Shown piece by piece: positions 21,425 through 32,942 of a stretch of DNA of 64,000 bases. The stretch is taken from the NCBI GenBank assembly GCA_947095585.1, contig OX352761.1, positions 22,101,777 through 22,165,776 on the forward strand, in the 5' to 3' direction. Under the pieces are notes generated by a model. It made no database searches and was not told the DNA's origin. It was given only the letters and a program-made list of their open reading frames with translations. The translations under genes and the position numbers were made by a program. Origin of the DNA: Nephrocerus scutellatus (Eukaryota; Arthropoda; Insecta; Diptera; Pipunculidae). Each line of letters opens with the position of its first letter. The stretch's first letter is position 1.

Positions 21425-21800
21425 CTGTACAGGCAGTCCATTGGCACCCATAGCTTACACGAGAACACTAATGACAATGGACAGCGAGTCATAGAGATGG
21501 CAGCAAGCAATAATTTGGTCCACAAAGCCACCTGGGTATCCCCTGATGGAGCCACTCGCAACCAGATAGAGCACGTGTTGATAGACCACCGCCACAACCC
21601 AAATCAGATTCGAGTCAACACGGCTACCCTTTACAACGAAGAGACCAGAAACAGCTTCGTTCAAGCGATAGGATTCGTCATAAATGCAGGGAGAGTCCCC
21701 GAGATCTGATGGGATCCCAGCGAAAGTGATAAAAAAGGAGTCCCGACATTACACCAAGTAATTCATGAAATAAAAGTGCAAGTATGGAGGAAGAGGAAGT
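21425..21800 (+). pseudogene. RTE-clade fragment (copy 3)
   Basis: An endonuclease C-terminal piece reads MAASNNLVHKATWVSPDG and NQIEHVLIDHRH. A connector piece follows (TATLYNEETRNSFVQAI), then GIPAKVIK and LHQVIHEIKVQVW from the RT N-terminus. Three internal deletions are obvious against copies 1 and 2, including the stretch between NNLV and HKATW. It ends where a SINE begins. Confidence 0.8.
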
Positions 21801-21802
21801 AG

Positions 21803-22085
21803 GCACCATGGCTCTGTGGAAAAGCGCATGGCTACTGAGCAGGGGTTCGTGGTTCGAATCCCAGTAATACCAAAAAGTAATTTACACGGTGTGCCACCTC
21901 TAGCGAATGAGTGACAAACGTTCCGAGAGTAATAACTTGTCACGGAAAGCTTCTCACAATTTGCCCTTCGGATCCGGCCTTAAATTGTAGGTCCCTTCCA
22001 TTTTTGTCCAAAAATATAAATGCACAACACAAATGGTCGCGTGAAGCTAGGCCTTGGACCGCAACGTTCTGTTGCGCCGAATATT
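21803..22085 (+). mobile_element. tRNA-derived SINE, long form
   Basis: A-box region ATGGCTCTGTGG and B box GGTTCGAATCC lie in the tRNA-like head. GTGACAAACGTTCCGAGAGT, shared with the copy at 8107-8330, follows. An extra internal segment of about 60 bp (CTTCGGATCCGGCCTTAAAT onwards) is absent from that copy but present in the degenerate copy at 22765. The tail CCTTGGACCGCAACGTTCTG ends in an AT-rich stretch. It sits between two RTE fragments. Confidence 0.85.
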
Positions 22086-22094
22086 ATATTTTAC

Positions 22095-22262
22095 CAATGT
22101 TGAATCTTCTACCCGCAGACGTGGCCACCATGTACTTTATTTTGCTCTCATTTATGTGCAGCCCCAGATTCAGATTTCATGCATCCCGCTCCATCTGGAT
22201 AAAAAATTCCTGTACAGATCTTGGGTTTCTAACATTGATGTCAATATCGTCTGCGTTTAAAG
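22095..22262 (-). pseudogene. RTE fragment around RT motif C
   Basis: The sequence GCCACCATGTACTTTATTTT through CAATATCGTCTGCG parallels 58938-59071, where the minus strand encodes the AYADDIDIV box and the following SVQEAFIQIEQAVRNLGLH. Here the frame is broken and only about 55 codons remain. Confidence 0.7.
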
Positions 22263-22279
22263 AAAATCTGTTTTTCTTT

Positions 22280-22492
22280 TTTTAAAAAAAATTGTACCGG
22301 AGCCTCCTGACCCTGAGGCCCGAGATCCTCTTTAATAAAAAGTATTGTCATGGGAAATACACACGTGTGCCAAATTTGAATAAAATCGGACTTTAGGAAG
22401 TGGATTAAAAATTGATCACAAGATTCTGCTTACCAGCCATCCAGCCAGCCAGCCAACCACGGGCACGCGAAGTTAATATAGAGAATATAAAA
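22280..22492 (-). mobile_element. Helentron-like element, left part (copy C)
   Basis: On the minus strand it shows TTCTCTATATTAACTTCGCG, a (GGCT)n microsatellite at about 22430-22458, TTGTGATCAATTTTTAATCC and one core unit with TTTGGCACACGTGTGTAT. The layout is the same as copies A and B, with a different microsatellite motif. The right half is missing. Confidence 0.75.
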
Positions 22493-22764
22493 ATGGGTCA
22501 CTTTAGTGATAATTGAAGCATTTTCTGGGATCACAGTATAATCACCATTCCACCTAGTGGATACCTGTATAAAATCTGGTTGGATACGCGTAAGTAAAAA
22601 TGTTTGTTAAGATAGTTTTATGTTAAAATATACATAATATCTTGGATATTTTATGACAGTTACTCCTAATTTCAGTGGAGGGGCAGTTCAGTGTCGCACT
22701 ACAGAGTTCTAATCAGAGATGGAACCAAAAAGCTATAACACTCTCCTGTCTATTACGAATATCT

Positions 22765-22935
22765 GACAAACGTTCAAGGGGCAAAACTGTAATGAGAATA
22801 TTCTCAACTCGTTTTTCGGATATGACTTTAAATTTTGGGTCCCTTCCATTTGTGTGCAAAAATATAATAAGAAAAACAGGAATAGTGGCGCGAAGTTTAG
22901 CCCTGCACCACAACGGTCTGTCGTCAGAACAAATA
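22765..22935 (+). mobile_element. Degenerate SINE body and tail
   Basis: GACAAACGTTCAAGG, GGGTCCCTTCCATTTGTGTG and the tail block CCCTGCACCACAACGGTCTG parallel 21914-22070. The tRNA-like head cannot be recognised. It is an old copy. Confidence 0.65.
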
Positions 22936-24289
22936 TCCGTTGGTGAGGGGTGATAGCATTTGAAGTCTAGGCACCTCATTGTTGTCCATCAGACCGGATC
23001 AGCTTTAGAATTAAAAACATCCAGCACAGAAGTCAACAATTTTGTGACATAAAATTACACTCATATTCCTTCTTACCAATAACGCTCCCTTTTTCCCTAC
23101 TCATCATCTTTGTACGACCTTTCCATTCAAATACACTCAGCTCTCATCGTGTCACATGCAGATTATCATGACATTATAATTGACATGACATTCACTATTC
23201 AGAATTCAATTAAAACACTGGACATAAATTAATATCAAGATCAGCTCAGCACGTTTTCGGTACAACAATACAGAGGAGGTTAAAAAGTAGCATGATGCAA
23301 CTGCTGCATCGTAGCGCCAAAGTTATTTTTCGGTCACTGAGTGCGGTTTTTCGCTCCAGCTTGAAAATACGAAATTCTATCCAAACAAAGGTGCTAACGA
23401 TTTAATTCAACATACACAGGAATTATATTACTGCATACATGAGTATGCAATAGAAATCTCAGAAGCGCTTATGTGGTTAGCTTGGTAAATTGAGAATTTA
23501 CTCCTTTTTTGGTTTTTGGCAGAATTAAATTGAATTCCGCATTTTGCACGAAGCACATTCTTCCCTTGCCCCTAACCATATATAAGCAAAAGCGGGTTAT
23601 CATTAGTTAAAGGTACATCGATCTGAGGACATTAAGTCCACATAAGTGAATGTTACTTGGTGTTTATATTACGACATGTAATCCTTTTAATTTATGGTAG
23701 TGTTCCATTTTTATTTTGATTATTTCGGTTCTTGACGTGATTTTTTTTTTTTTTTTAATTACGAATATATAAGTGTCTCATTCTTTATTGTTTATTCCCC
23801 TATTATTAGTTTTTCCATAACAGTGTGAACTTTTATAAGTGACATTGATATGGAGTTAACCATACTTATTCACATATCCAACTATTACATTACCAAAAGA
23901 TTCCAGTCACTTTACCTAGACTAGTTAAGAGAAAGTCTACAGAAGAAATAAAGTTCTTCAGGATATATTTCATTTTCATTAATTAGCTACTGACTCCAAA
24001 ATAGAGCCGATGAACAAGAGCTCTTCTTCTGGTTAATATTATTTCGATGAATTAAAAAAAGTAACAAGCTATTCAGCATAAATGAACGCCTTTACAAGCT
24101 TTAATTATGAGATAATTCATAGTCGTCATCATCAAAATATGTCTGGATGCTTTTCTGGTATCTCTCTACATGTGCCGACTAACAGCCGATTTTATTCAGT
24201 TAGCCACACCTGAACTCATGGCGTCTTTGTCCCCAGATATCCCTTCATTGTAGGTTTGGTCTCTTGGAAATACTGCCACAAAGTAAAAG
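22936..24289. other. No gene recognised
   Basis: AT-rich non-coding sequence with poly-T runs (23740-23757). No ORF over 60 codons has a recognisable domain. It may be host sequence. Confidence 0.5.
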
Positions 24290-26590
24290 GAATAAAATTC
24301 AATTTTTTCTTTGCTCATGTGGTTAATGAATTCGGACCAATTCTTGCTCGAAGTCGAAATCGCTGTACAGTTCGTAGATTTCGCTAACGACCTAAAACGA
24401 CGTTAAAGGCAAAAATCGTCAGCGTAGTCTAAGTGTTTAAGTGTAAGTTCTCATAGTCCATCGAATTCCAATGTTCCCTACCGTACGTGCTGCACGGAGT
24501 ACATCGCTGATGACCACCAGGAATAACAGCGGTGATATGCACCCCTGACGTACTCCACTTTGGACTTAAAAATTCCCCAGACACATTACCGTTGGGTAGA
24601 GCGAGACATTTACTTCCTTCGTATTTAGCTTTGATAACAGCTATAAGCTTTTCTGGGATACTCCTCCTGCGCAGGGTCATCCAGATAGCATCTCGATTTA
24701 AGCTGTCAAAACCCTTCTTAAAGTCGATGAACAGAAGATGTAGCGAAGATATGTACTCGGCGCATTGTTCTATTATGATCCGCAAGGTGTTTATAAGATC
24801 GATGCAAGAGGATCCAGAGCGAAAGCCTACCGGTTCGACGTCGAGAGTTGAATCTAAATGCTCCTTAACGCGTTCTAATATGAATCTAGCTATTATTTTA
24901 ACTACGGCTGCGGCCGGTAAAACGCATATAACTCTCCAGTTTCCATAGTCCATCAGATTTCCCTTTTTTGGAAGCTTGACGATCATCCCTCTTTTCCACT
25001 CTTGAGTAAATTGATCATTTTCCCACGCTCTCCGTATGACCGGGTTTAGAAGATCAGCCGATATGCTAAGCGCCGCTTGGAATATTTCGGCATGGTCCAC
25101 CCACCGCTTTATTTTACTTTAGACACTTGATTGCTGCTGCTATTTCGGTTTTACTAGGTAGGTCCAGTGCGAATTCGGGAATTTATCCCTTCGGAATCAT
25201 TAGCACTCGAGATCATATCGCCATCGTCTAAGCGGTTAAGGCTGTAGCGCGAAATGTTCTCTCCATCTAGTGAGCTGCTCCTCATCTGACATCAGAAGGT
25301 CACCATCTAAATTCTTCACTGGATGTTGTTTTGCGTTCCGACCACCATTGAGCTCCTTGGTGATGTTATAGATAGTCCTACTATCACCCCTTCTTGCTGC
25401 TTCTACGGCCATTGAAGCAAGTGAGTCAATGTACTGTCGTTTGTCCCGTCTTACACTACGCTGCACTTCCTTCTGTTTGACGCGATATTGGGCTTCTAGC
25501 TCGGTACTCTCTACTGCTAAGGGCGCTACAATTCGAGCCTTGATTTCTTTACGCTCATCGATACGTCTCCAGGTGTCTGCCGGTTACCACGTGCGGTGTT
25601 AGTTCTGCCTTTCACCGAGGTAGGTGCATGCCCCAGTTACAAAAACTTTTTTCACAGCATTCCAGTGGTCGTTCACGTTCTCCCGTGGTATGCTGTTGAT
25701 TATTCCTGCTTTTAAGGCAAGATGGTCCCTGTATTGTTGATGCACTTCGGGTTCTCTAAACCTATCAGTATTGAACCTGGTAATGTTGAGCAAATTTGAG
25801 CGGTTGCTGTTGACGGATGCAGTGCGAAGACGTATAAAAGCTAACATAACATGGTGATCTCGCTCTTGACCGATATCGGCTACGGACGTCTAAAAGGCAA
25901 TTTCTGAAGCGGCGGCTAATCGCAATGTGATTAATCTGGGGCGAAGTTCGCTGCCTGTCAGTTGAGACCCAACTGATTTTGTGGCAGGTGTTATGCTTAA
26001 ATAGCGTACCTTCAATGACTAGACGATTGGTATTACAGAAGTCCACATAACGCTCTTCGTTATCGTTCCGTTCACCAAGACCGTGATCTACCAACACTTG
26101 CTTAAGCATAGTATTGTTGGCGTTGAAGTCCACCATCATCACCATTACGATGTCGCTATTAGGCGCTTGGTTATACACGGTGCCCAAATGACTATAAAAA
26201 TTGTTCTTTTCGTCTTCATTCGCGTCTTCAATTGGAGCATAACACTGTATGATAGTAATTTTTTTTACTCTACTCTGGAATCTAGTCGTCAGTATCCGAT
26301 CACTGTAAGGTTTCCAGGATATAAGACTTTATGTGCTACCGGAGTAAGCAGTCCAACTCCAGACCTACGTCCGCTCCCAGCTGGTCTATCGGAGTAGAGC
26401 ATCACAGTATTATTTGTTGGAGACTGGTAACAACTCTATATTATATCGCGTAAACTCACGCTCTAATTGGAGGTTATGAGGTGCTTCCTGAAATGAGTCG
26501 AGGAGGGTCTTAACGTTCCAGAAACCGATCGTTCCGTCTGTATCCGAGGCATTGTATTATGTTTCGGAGCAATTGGGTTATTTACGTTTG
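24290..26590 (-). pseudogene. RTE-B family retrotransposon, copy 1
   Basis: Read on the minus strand, the endonuclease start GFWNVKTLLDS lies near 26540. ITIIQCYAPIEDANEDEKN and DFNANNTMLKQVLVDHGLGE are at 26187-26050, with QINHIAISRRFRNCLLDVRS at about 25930. The connector with SVRRDKRQYIDSLAS is at 25466-25236. The RT at 25100-24429 includes GNWRVICVLPAAA, GFRSGSSCIDLINTLRIIIE and motif A LHLLFIDFKKGFDSLNRDAI. The box LDYADDFCL is at about 24402-24428. It is a nicking endonuclease plus reverse transcriptase. At least four frameshifts or stops break it. I place it in the RTE superclade; CR1-related placement is the alternative. The same family recurs at 51123-53687. Confidence 0.8.
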
Positions 26591-28440
26591 CGGCTCGCTG
26601 AGCCACAGACCAATCGACACTTGTTGTTCGATGCCTCCCTTAAATATATTGGAGGCGGTTTCTCTTTTTAACTTTGTTCACTGTGTCAGGATCATCGATC
26701 GCTAAACTAAAAAAAAAACTGTTGCCGAGGAGTATTTGACCAATACCTTGGCCAACCTGTGTCACTTTATTTCCGCTAATGAATTATGCAGATCTTGGAC
26801 TTCACCATCTTTTCGGTTGAGCAGTAATATATCTGTCCATCCCTGTTTGCATTAGTTCTTCACACTGGCACTTGAATTAACATCTGTAATCTCTACATAG
26901 CATTGGTTTAAGCTTGATGTAGATTTTATTCGATTTTTTTGGGTAAAAACACCCATCACATTTACCTTTTATTATACACTTATGAGATCTAATTGTTTTT
27001 TATTTTTTCCCACAGTTGGTGTTTTTTTTATTAAATAATTAACCTAAACGCAAACAACAAATTTTAGTACAAATAAAACTCGTTGTTTATTTTACTTTAA
27101 TTTTTATTCATGGGATAGAAAATGTTTTTTGACAGACTAGCGCTAGCTGCAAGAAGCAATGCTTTGCGTATTTCTTGTTCCATGCTAGAAGTCCATGTCA
27201 ACGACTTTTTTATAAAAAATAATAACACAATCTGCTAGAACCAATTGTCGTCGTGCACCATAAAATATAAAAATAATAAAGTTGTGCAGAATCCCAGTTT
27301 GGATTTTCATTCTTCGCATCGTTTCTCATCACAGCAATTATTAAGACGGATTAACGGACTGGAAAATGACAAAATTAAGCTGACCAATACACCCAGGATA
27401 CTCGTACATCGCATACTGGTTTTTACATTTTTATGCTTTCACACTAACGATATAATGAAGCTACCCTTGCATGGAGTACAGTCAATTTTATGCATATAAA
27501 ATGGTCGATTTAACTTGAAATTGTGACTTTTTCACCACCCAATAAACCACTCGACATTATTCAGCTCAATCCAGCAGGCTTTTTTCTGACTTCAGGTGCA
27601 AATCTGCTGGGGATCCTTTTGTTGGTGTTTCCTGTCTCGTGTACTATTGCGTTGGTTGGCAATAAATTTCGACTTTTATTGCGTTAGTAGCACGTTTTTT
27701 ATACTTTAAGTGCTCTATACCCTTCCATATTAATGGATTGACCGAGCATACTTATTCGAAATCATGCAATGATTCCCGGTACTTGATTAATCGGACTTAT
27801 TGACACACAATAATAATCGAGTCTTTGTTATTTAGATTTATAACTCGGATAATATAAACCTATAAAATTGCCAAGGTGCGATGTTGGAGAGCTCTTAAAT
27901 ATTAAACTTTACAATGTAAGTATTTATAAATGTGCGCTATGTCCTCTTTCTAGGTTTGACAGTCTTAGTTTAAACTTTAGTTTAGTTAAAGTCCACGAGG
28001 AGCTTTCTCGGAATAAAAGTGAAGGTAGAACGAGTTCATTTAATTTAATCTTTGAAATATGCCCCATTTTTTCGACTTTGAGGTTTTTTTTTAACAAACT
28101 TTCACATGCAATATAGAGCTAAAACTTTATGCGCGTGTGACGCGTGAGTAAAATAAATATCTTTTACTAATCTTTTGTATAAGTAAAAATAACTTTTATT
28201 AATATTTGGTATATTATTCCTTTTAAATAAAAACGCACTTTTATTTGATTAACATTTATTGGAAAATAATCAAAGACTATATTATTTTTTATAAGTCAAA
28301 AATTATACAATTAATATAATTATGCTCAAATGGAGCACCGACGTCGACCTTCTAACTCAACTATATAAAATCAACTTCACTAATCTATTGTCACTCCGTT
28401 TTCTTTATGCCTTGGTCATGGCTGCATCTTATCTTAATGA
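26591..28440. other. No gene recognised
   Basis: AT-rich, with short frames lacking domains. The first 150 bp may be the 5' untranslated part of RTE-B copy 1. The rest has no repeat or gene I can name and is a candidate for host intergenic or intronic DNA. Confidence 0.5.
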
Positions 28441-28467
28441 CTCCTACACAACATTCTGAACTTCTGC

Positions 28468-28761
28468 TTATTCGGCAGGAATTTGCTGAAGTACGAATGT
28501 GCCGTCAGAGAGTCGCTTAACTTTATGATTGTGCCTTTGTCTTTGTGGCTCCGCAATTTGATATTGTTTATCAAATGCAGATTCAATCGCAAAAGTTCTT
28601 TCGGCAAACTGCTGAGTACCACAAATTGGCGTATCTGCGGATCGAATTTGATCGTGATGGCATGCATTTATCACTCGTGTGAAGTGTGTCGATACCAGCA
28701 TAAAAGTTTGTACCCGAAAAACGAAGTCTTTTTTACATTTACTTGTTTCAAATTGGTACAA
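28468..28761 (-). other. Unassigned 97-codon ORF
   Basis: A minus-strand open frame ending RLSDGTFVLQQIPAE, overlapped by a similar-length plus-strand frame. The glutamine-rich, basic composition (QYQIAEPQRQRHNHKVKRL) looks protein-like, but I do not recognise a family. It lies 100 bp from the end of a LOA element. It may be a Gag-like remnant or chance. Confidence 0.2.
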
Positions 28762-28869
28762 TCACTCACTCTCACTCAGATCTATTTAATTCATTAAACT
28801 TTTTACACTTATAACTTATTATTAGTATTATTATTATTAGGTTGGTGCGCTGAGAAGCCTGGTGCACTG

Positions 28870-29094
28870 CAACCTAGAGATCTATTGTGCATCCCAGATA
28901 ATTACCACTTTATGTGGTGCCTTAGTTTCTTTTATGAATGCCATTACGTCTGCCAATTCGATCGAAATGGCATTCTGTCCTGGGACTGTGTGAGCCTTGA
29001 GGTGCTTAAGTCTTTTCCGTGGAGAGCATCACAAATAAACAGTATGTGTTCTGGCGATTCTTTAGCTTGTTACAGAAACGACAACTGTCCGTCT
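28870..29094 (-). pseudogene. LOA-3 element, C-terminal zinc knuckle and end
   Basis: The minus strand reads KMGKSQTDSCRFCNK, then after a small frame change HILFICDALHGK. This is the C-x2-C...H-x4-C motif that closes LOA-type pol proteins, followed by ELADVMAFIKETKAP. It is the 3' end of the element whose RNase H resumes at 29771. The gap is a CR1-like insertion. Confidence 0.7.
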
Positions 29095-29765
29095 GGGATT
29101 TTCCCATTTTCACTTGGCTTTGTTAAACGGTGGTCCAAAGAATTTTCCAACCCTTACGTGACCAGATACCTCTACATTACATTTGTCCGTCCCCTCCTCG
29201 AGTACGCTAGTCAAGCGTGGTCCCCATATCATCAAGTTCATGTGTCTAGAATCGAAAGTATCCAACGTCGATTTCTCCGTTTTGCTCTTCGAGGGCTACC
29301 TTGGGACAATCATCTTATACTGCCTCCCTACCAAGACCACCTCAACCTCATAAACTTGAAAACCCTAGAAGAACGCAGACATATAGCTGACATTCTTTTC
29401 ATACATCGTCTCCTCTCAGGCTCCGTCGATTGCGCGTCTCTATACAATTCGATTTTCTTTAATACTAACCCTCGTAATCTACGATGCCCGCCTCTCTTCT
29501 ATATACCTACACACCGCACCATGTACGGCTCCAACGAACCAATCTCCCGTATGCTGCGTAAGGTTAACTTAAACCTCACCGTTTTCGATTTTAACCGCAG
29601 CACTCCCTGCCTTAAACTTGATCTCCTCCGCCATCCCCCCTAGCTTTATATGTTAGCTATAAGTCTTAGTTTTTAGTCTTAGTTTTAAGTTTTCAATCAT
29701 GTTAGCTTAAGGTTTTAGCTTGTAATAAGCCGAATAAATGGGGGCAATTGCCCCCACCAAAATTA
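29095..29765 (+). pseudogene. CR1/Jockey-group RT C-terminal piece inserted in LOA-3
   Basis: The open frame reads LGFVKRWSKEFSNPYVTRYL, FVRPLLEYASQAWSPY and SRIESIQRRFLRFALRGLPW, then ends at 29643. This is the conserved region after the RT in CR1-like elements. About 115 bp of untranslated tail follows, containing AATAAA and the palindrome GGGGGCAATTGCCCCC at 29740-29755. The frame extends left to 28885, but that part is LOA-3 antisense, not CR1. The RT core is absent because the insertion is 5' truncated. Confidence 0.75.
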
Positions 29766-31590
29766 AGTGACTATTGAATGTTCCAGACTAGGGATCTGAG
29801 TGCATGACAGTTTAGTTTGATTGCCTTGTCTATGTGTTCGATGTTATACTTGAGAAGCCTTTTAGTTTGTTTCATCCCTGTCGACGATTCCCATTCAGTT
29901 TCGTTGGCATTGTTAGCCCACTCTTTAATTTTGTTTTTGAGGTGGCTAAGGGAGTAGGCAATTCTTGGTTCTGGTCCAGTAAATGTATCATCTGCGCCTT
30001 CTCTTGCGCAAACATCTGCTGCCTTGTTCCCTACAATGCATGAGTGCCATGGAGACCACATAAAGGTGATTTTATTGGTTTTGGCCAATTGTTTTAAGTG
30101 CCGGTAGCAGGACCACGTTGTTCTAGTGGTGAAAATAGGGCCTTTTAGTGCAAGTAGTGCAGGCTGGCTATCTGAGATCATGTAAATCTCAGTTCTTCTA
30201 TAACTTCTGTTAATGAATTCAAAGATGCAGGCTTCTAGTGCTATTGTTTCTGTCTGGATGCCTGGGTCCTGGGTCTGGGTCCGAATACTTCTGCTCCTGT
30301 TCCTGTGTCTGTTTAAGATCTGTCTGTGTACCAGAAAGATGCATGATGGAGAAGGTTATTGATGATATTTGCAATTTGATGACGCTTTGGAATTCTTACC
30401 AAAAAGTTCCTTTGGACTCTCCTCTCTCTCTCTCCTTTAGAGAGTAACTGCAGCCACAAAAGAGGTGACAGGACTCCGACTTGTGGGCAGCCTCTAGTTG
30501 CCGCTACTCTAATGGCTTCGTCGCTAAACGAAACCCGAATTCTCCTACCTCTTAGCATGTTTATGACCCATCCTATGATTGAGGATTCAACACCCTTGTT
30601 TCTGGCTTGTGATTGAATCTCTTCGAAGTGATTCTCCTCCAGAGGATTTGAATGGGCCGAATGAATTTACTGCCCAGCATACTGCTTCAATGGAGAAGAT
30701 GCTTTTTGAGCGCCTGTAGGCCTCGACTGTTATGATATAAGGATGTGAGTTTATATCCTCGTTCTCTTCATCTTTACCCAGTATTAAGCAGTCTGGAAAG
30801 TCGTTTTTTATGAGGCAGTCGAGAGTTTCGTATCTTGTGGTTGTCAATTCTCCTTTGGGTTTCTTGACTGACCCGAGTGGATTTGTGTGGTCGAGGGAGC
30901 GAGCCTTGTGAAGTTGGGAGTTTATCGATGCTTTCACAAAATGCTCTCCAGCTATTACGTTTCCTGCTTCTTAGTGCCGCGTTGTATTTGGTAAGAGAAG
31001 TTCGACAGGCAGTCCAAATATTTGTTCGTTTGGCTTTGTTGAACAGTTTACGAACTTCTTTTGTCTTCACCTCAAAATCGTGGTTCCACCAGTGAACATC
31101 TCTCGTACCTTTGACTCGGGCTGCAGGACAGCATGTGTGGTAGGCATTTTAATTGCCTCGGTAAGGTCCTTTGCCGTGGAGTCTAGATCGGCAATCGAGC
31201 TTATTCGGGTACTAATACCAGTCAAGTTTGCTTGCAGTGTGTCTTGCCAATTGATATATTTGGGGGTTCTTAAAGTGGAATGAATCCTATTGCGAGTTTC
31301 TACATTGAATTTTAGGTAAATGTGGTCTGAGAGCGATGACTCTCTCATAACGTGCCAGTTTCTAATTGCGCTGGCCGTATCCTTATCCGATAGAGTAAGA
31401 TCCATATTTCCTTATGGCGTTTATGAAAGTTTTCTTCACTGCATCACTCCTCACGTCATTTATAACTATGTTAAAAGATAGGCAGTAGTTAAGGAGTAAC
31501 TCACCTCTTGTATTTGTGTCGGTGCTTCCCCAGACTGCGTGGTGTTCCTTTGCGTCGTATCCGATTTGAGCGTATGCAAAAGTGTATAGA
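29766..31590 (-). pseudogene. LOA-3 element: endonuclease end, RT and RNase H
   Basis: On the minus strand, EHHAVWGSTDTNTRGE (about 31555-31510) and DLTLSDKDTASAIRNW then SSLSDHIYLKFNV (31405-31300) form the endonuclease end with its SDH motif. The connector FNKAKRTNIWTACR follows at 31040. RT appears as IEAVCWAVNSFGPFKSSGGE (30720-30640) and ATRGCPQVGVLSPLLW (about 30500). Most of RT motifs A and C are deleted. RNase H is seen in MISDSQPALLAL and WSPWHSCIVGNKAADV (30181-29771). It is a pol protein with endonuclease, RT and RNase H, as expected for LOA-clade elements. It is dead, and three later insertions split it. Confidence 0.75.
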
Positions 31591-32505
31591 TCTTAAAGGC
31601 GAATATTTTGAAAAGCAATAAAACAATTTTTATGAAAAATTTTAATTTTTTATTACTTTTTCTATAAACTTTTATGGCACCCCTCGTAACAAGTACACAA
31701 AAACACATATCGAGGATTATTGTTAGCATAACTTAGATAGATAATGTAGTACATATGTATAACAAACGAGTAATTGTATAAAAACTTCGTTTTTTTGCAT
31801 ACAAACTTTAAAATATATACCTCAAAACACGCCACACAGTCGTTTATTATTTGGTAATAATAGCCAAAATATCTGTTTTTGAGGTCAGAGCTATTTCAAA
31901 GAATTTTGTTTTTTCCACGCTTCACACGCGCCACACGCGACTCGCGACATGCGCCAAAAGCGGGATATCAAAATGGACCCCTGACATTTAACCGCTCATA
32001 AAATTTCAGCCCTATAGGTCGTGCTAAATGTGGTTAAAAAAGACTTTAAAAAACGAGAAAATGGCGCGATTTCAAACCATCGCACGTGCCACACCCGAAA
32101 CGTGACACGCGTCATGCGTGGAATATATGGTATTTCGGACTTAGATACTCAAAAAAATTTCCATTCTCTGGGTTGTGTGGAAGGTGTTTAAAGAGGTACT
32201 CAAAGAAGTCGGAAAAAAAATTTCAACCCATAACATATGCGAAATGCCACACGCGACACGCGTCATACTCGGAATATAAAAAATGCTAGCTTGGAATTAG
32301 ACACTCACAAAATTTCAGTTCTGTGTGTGGAAGTTGGTTAAAAAAGACCTCAAAGAAGTCGGAAAAAAAATTTCAACCCATCACACGCGTCATACTCGGA
32401 ATATAAAAAATGCTAGCTTGGACTCGAAGGTCCAAAAAAAGGACCGCAAATTGGTCGAAAATACAGTCAAAAAGGTCAAGTCAAGTTATATAAAAGTTTT
32501 TAAAA
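31591..32505. repeat. Satellite-like insert with CpG-rich motifs
   Basis: The right half (31900-32460) repeats blocks such as GCCACACGCGACACGCGTCA, GGAATATAAAAAATGCTAGC and GAAGTCGGAAAAAAAATTTC two or three times, 100-160 bp apart. The left half is AT-rich and unassigned. It sits between two parts of the LOA-3 endonuclease, so it is an insertion or an expansion after insertion. A related, inverted cluster lies at 54180-54800. Confidence 0.65.
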
Positions 32506-32649
32506 ATAAAAATTTTTGGTTGTGAGCTAGGCGGTATTCAACGAAGCTCTGTATTGTTTTTGGTGGTAATTCTTTATCATCTCCTAGTAAATAGGAAGTG
32601 GCAAAATTGATGATCCTCGTGCTGCCATGAGTTGTGTGCGTCTCTATAG
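32506..32649 (-). pseudogene. LOA-3 endonuclease, middle segment
   Basis: The minus strand reads ETHTTHGSTRIINFATSYLL then GDDKELPPKTIQSFVEYRLA. This matches the LOA endonuclease seen at 60060-60180 (NIMFALAYFLADDDISPALE, then VQELIEHCR). It is cut at 32649 by the BEL element. The preceding residues lie beyond the BEL right end at 37476. Confidence 0.85.
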
Positions 32650-32920
32650 TGTTGATTGAGTTGTGAGCTTTATTTGTGATCAATCTGAACGTCTTTTGTG
32701 ACAAGAAAATACTTATTTCCTATTTATTCCTCAGATGCTTAGCGATTAAGGCTGCGGCAACGTGGTTCAGTCTGCACTCGTTCGATAGTCAAAAAGGAAG
32801 AAGTAAAAGCTGACAATTCTCAAATGACGTTTTCTTAGATGTCACCTTCACATGGTAGTGCGTAACTTCTGACGTACATGATTGTCGAGGTGTTTATATT
32901 GGTGATTGAACAATCCAACA
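32650..32920 (-). repeat. BEL 3' LTR
   Basis: In element sense it begins TGTTGGATTGTTC and ends CAATCAACA, giving the short inverted termini TGTTG/CAACA. It contains ATATAAACACC near its start and GAATAAATAGG as a likely polyadenylation signal. It follows a purine-rich stretch just after the pol stop. It is 271 bp, normal for BEL elements. Confidence 0.85.
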
Positions 32921-32942
32921 TTGCCGGCGGCCCTAAAGGATT

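Noticed and set aside
28885..29100. N-terminal part of the long plus-strand frame as CR1 protein
   Set aside because: This part is the antisense of the LOA-3 C-terminus. CR1 similarity begins only at about 29105.
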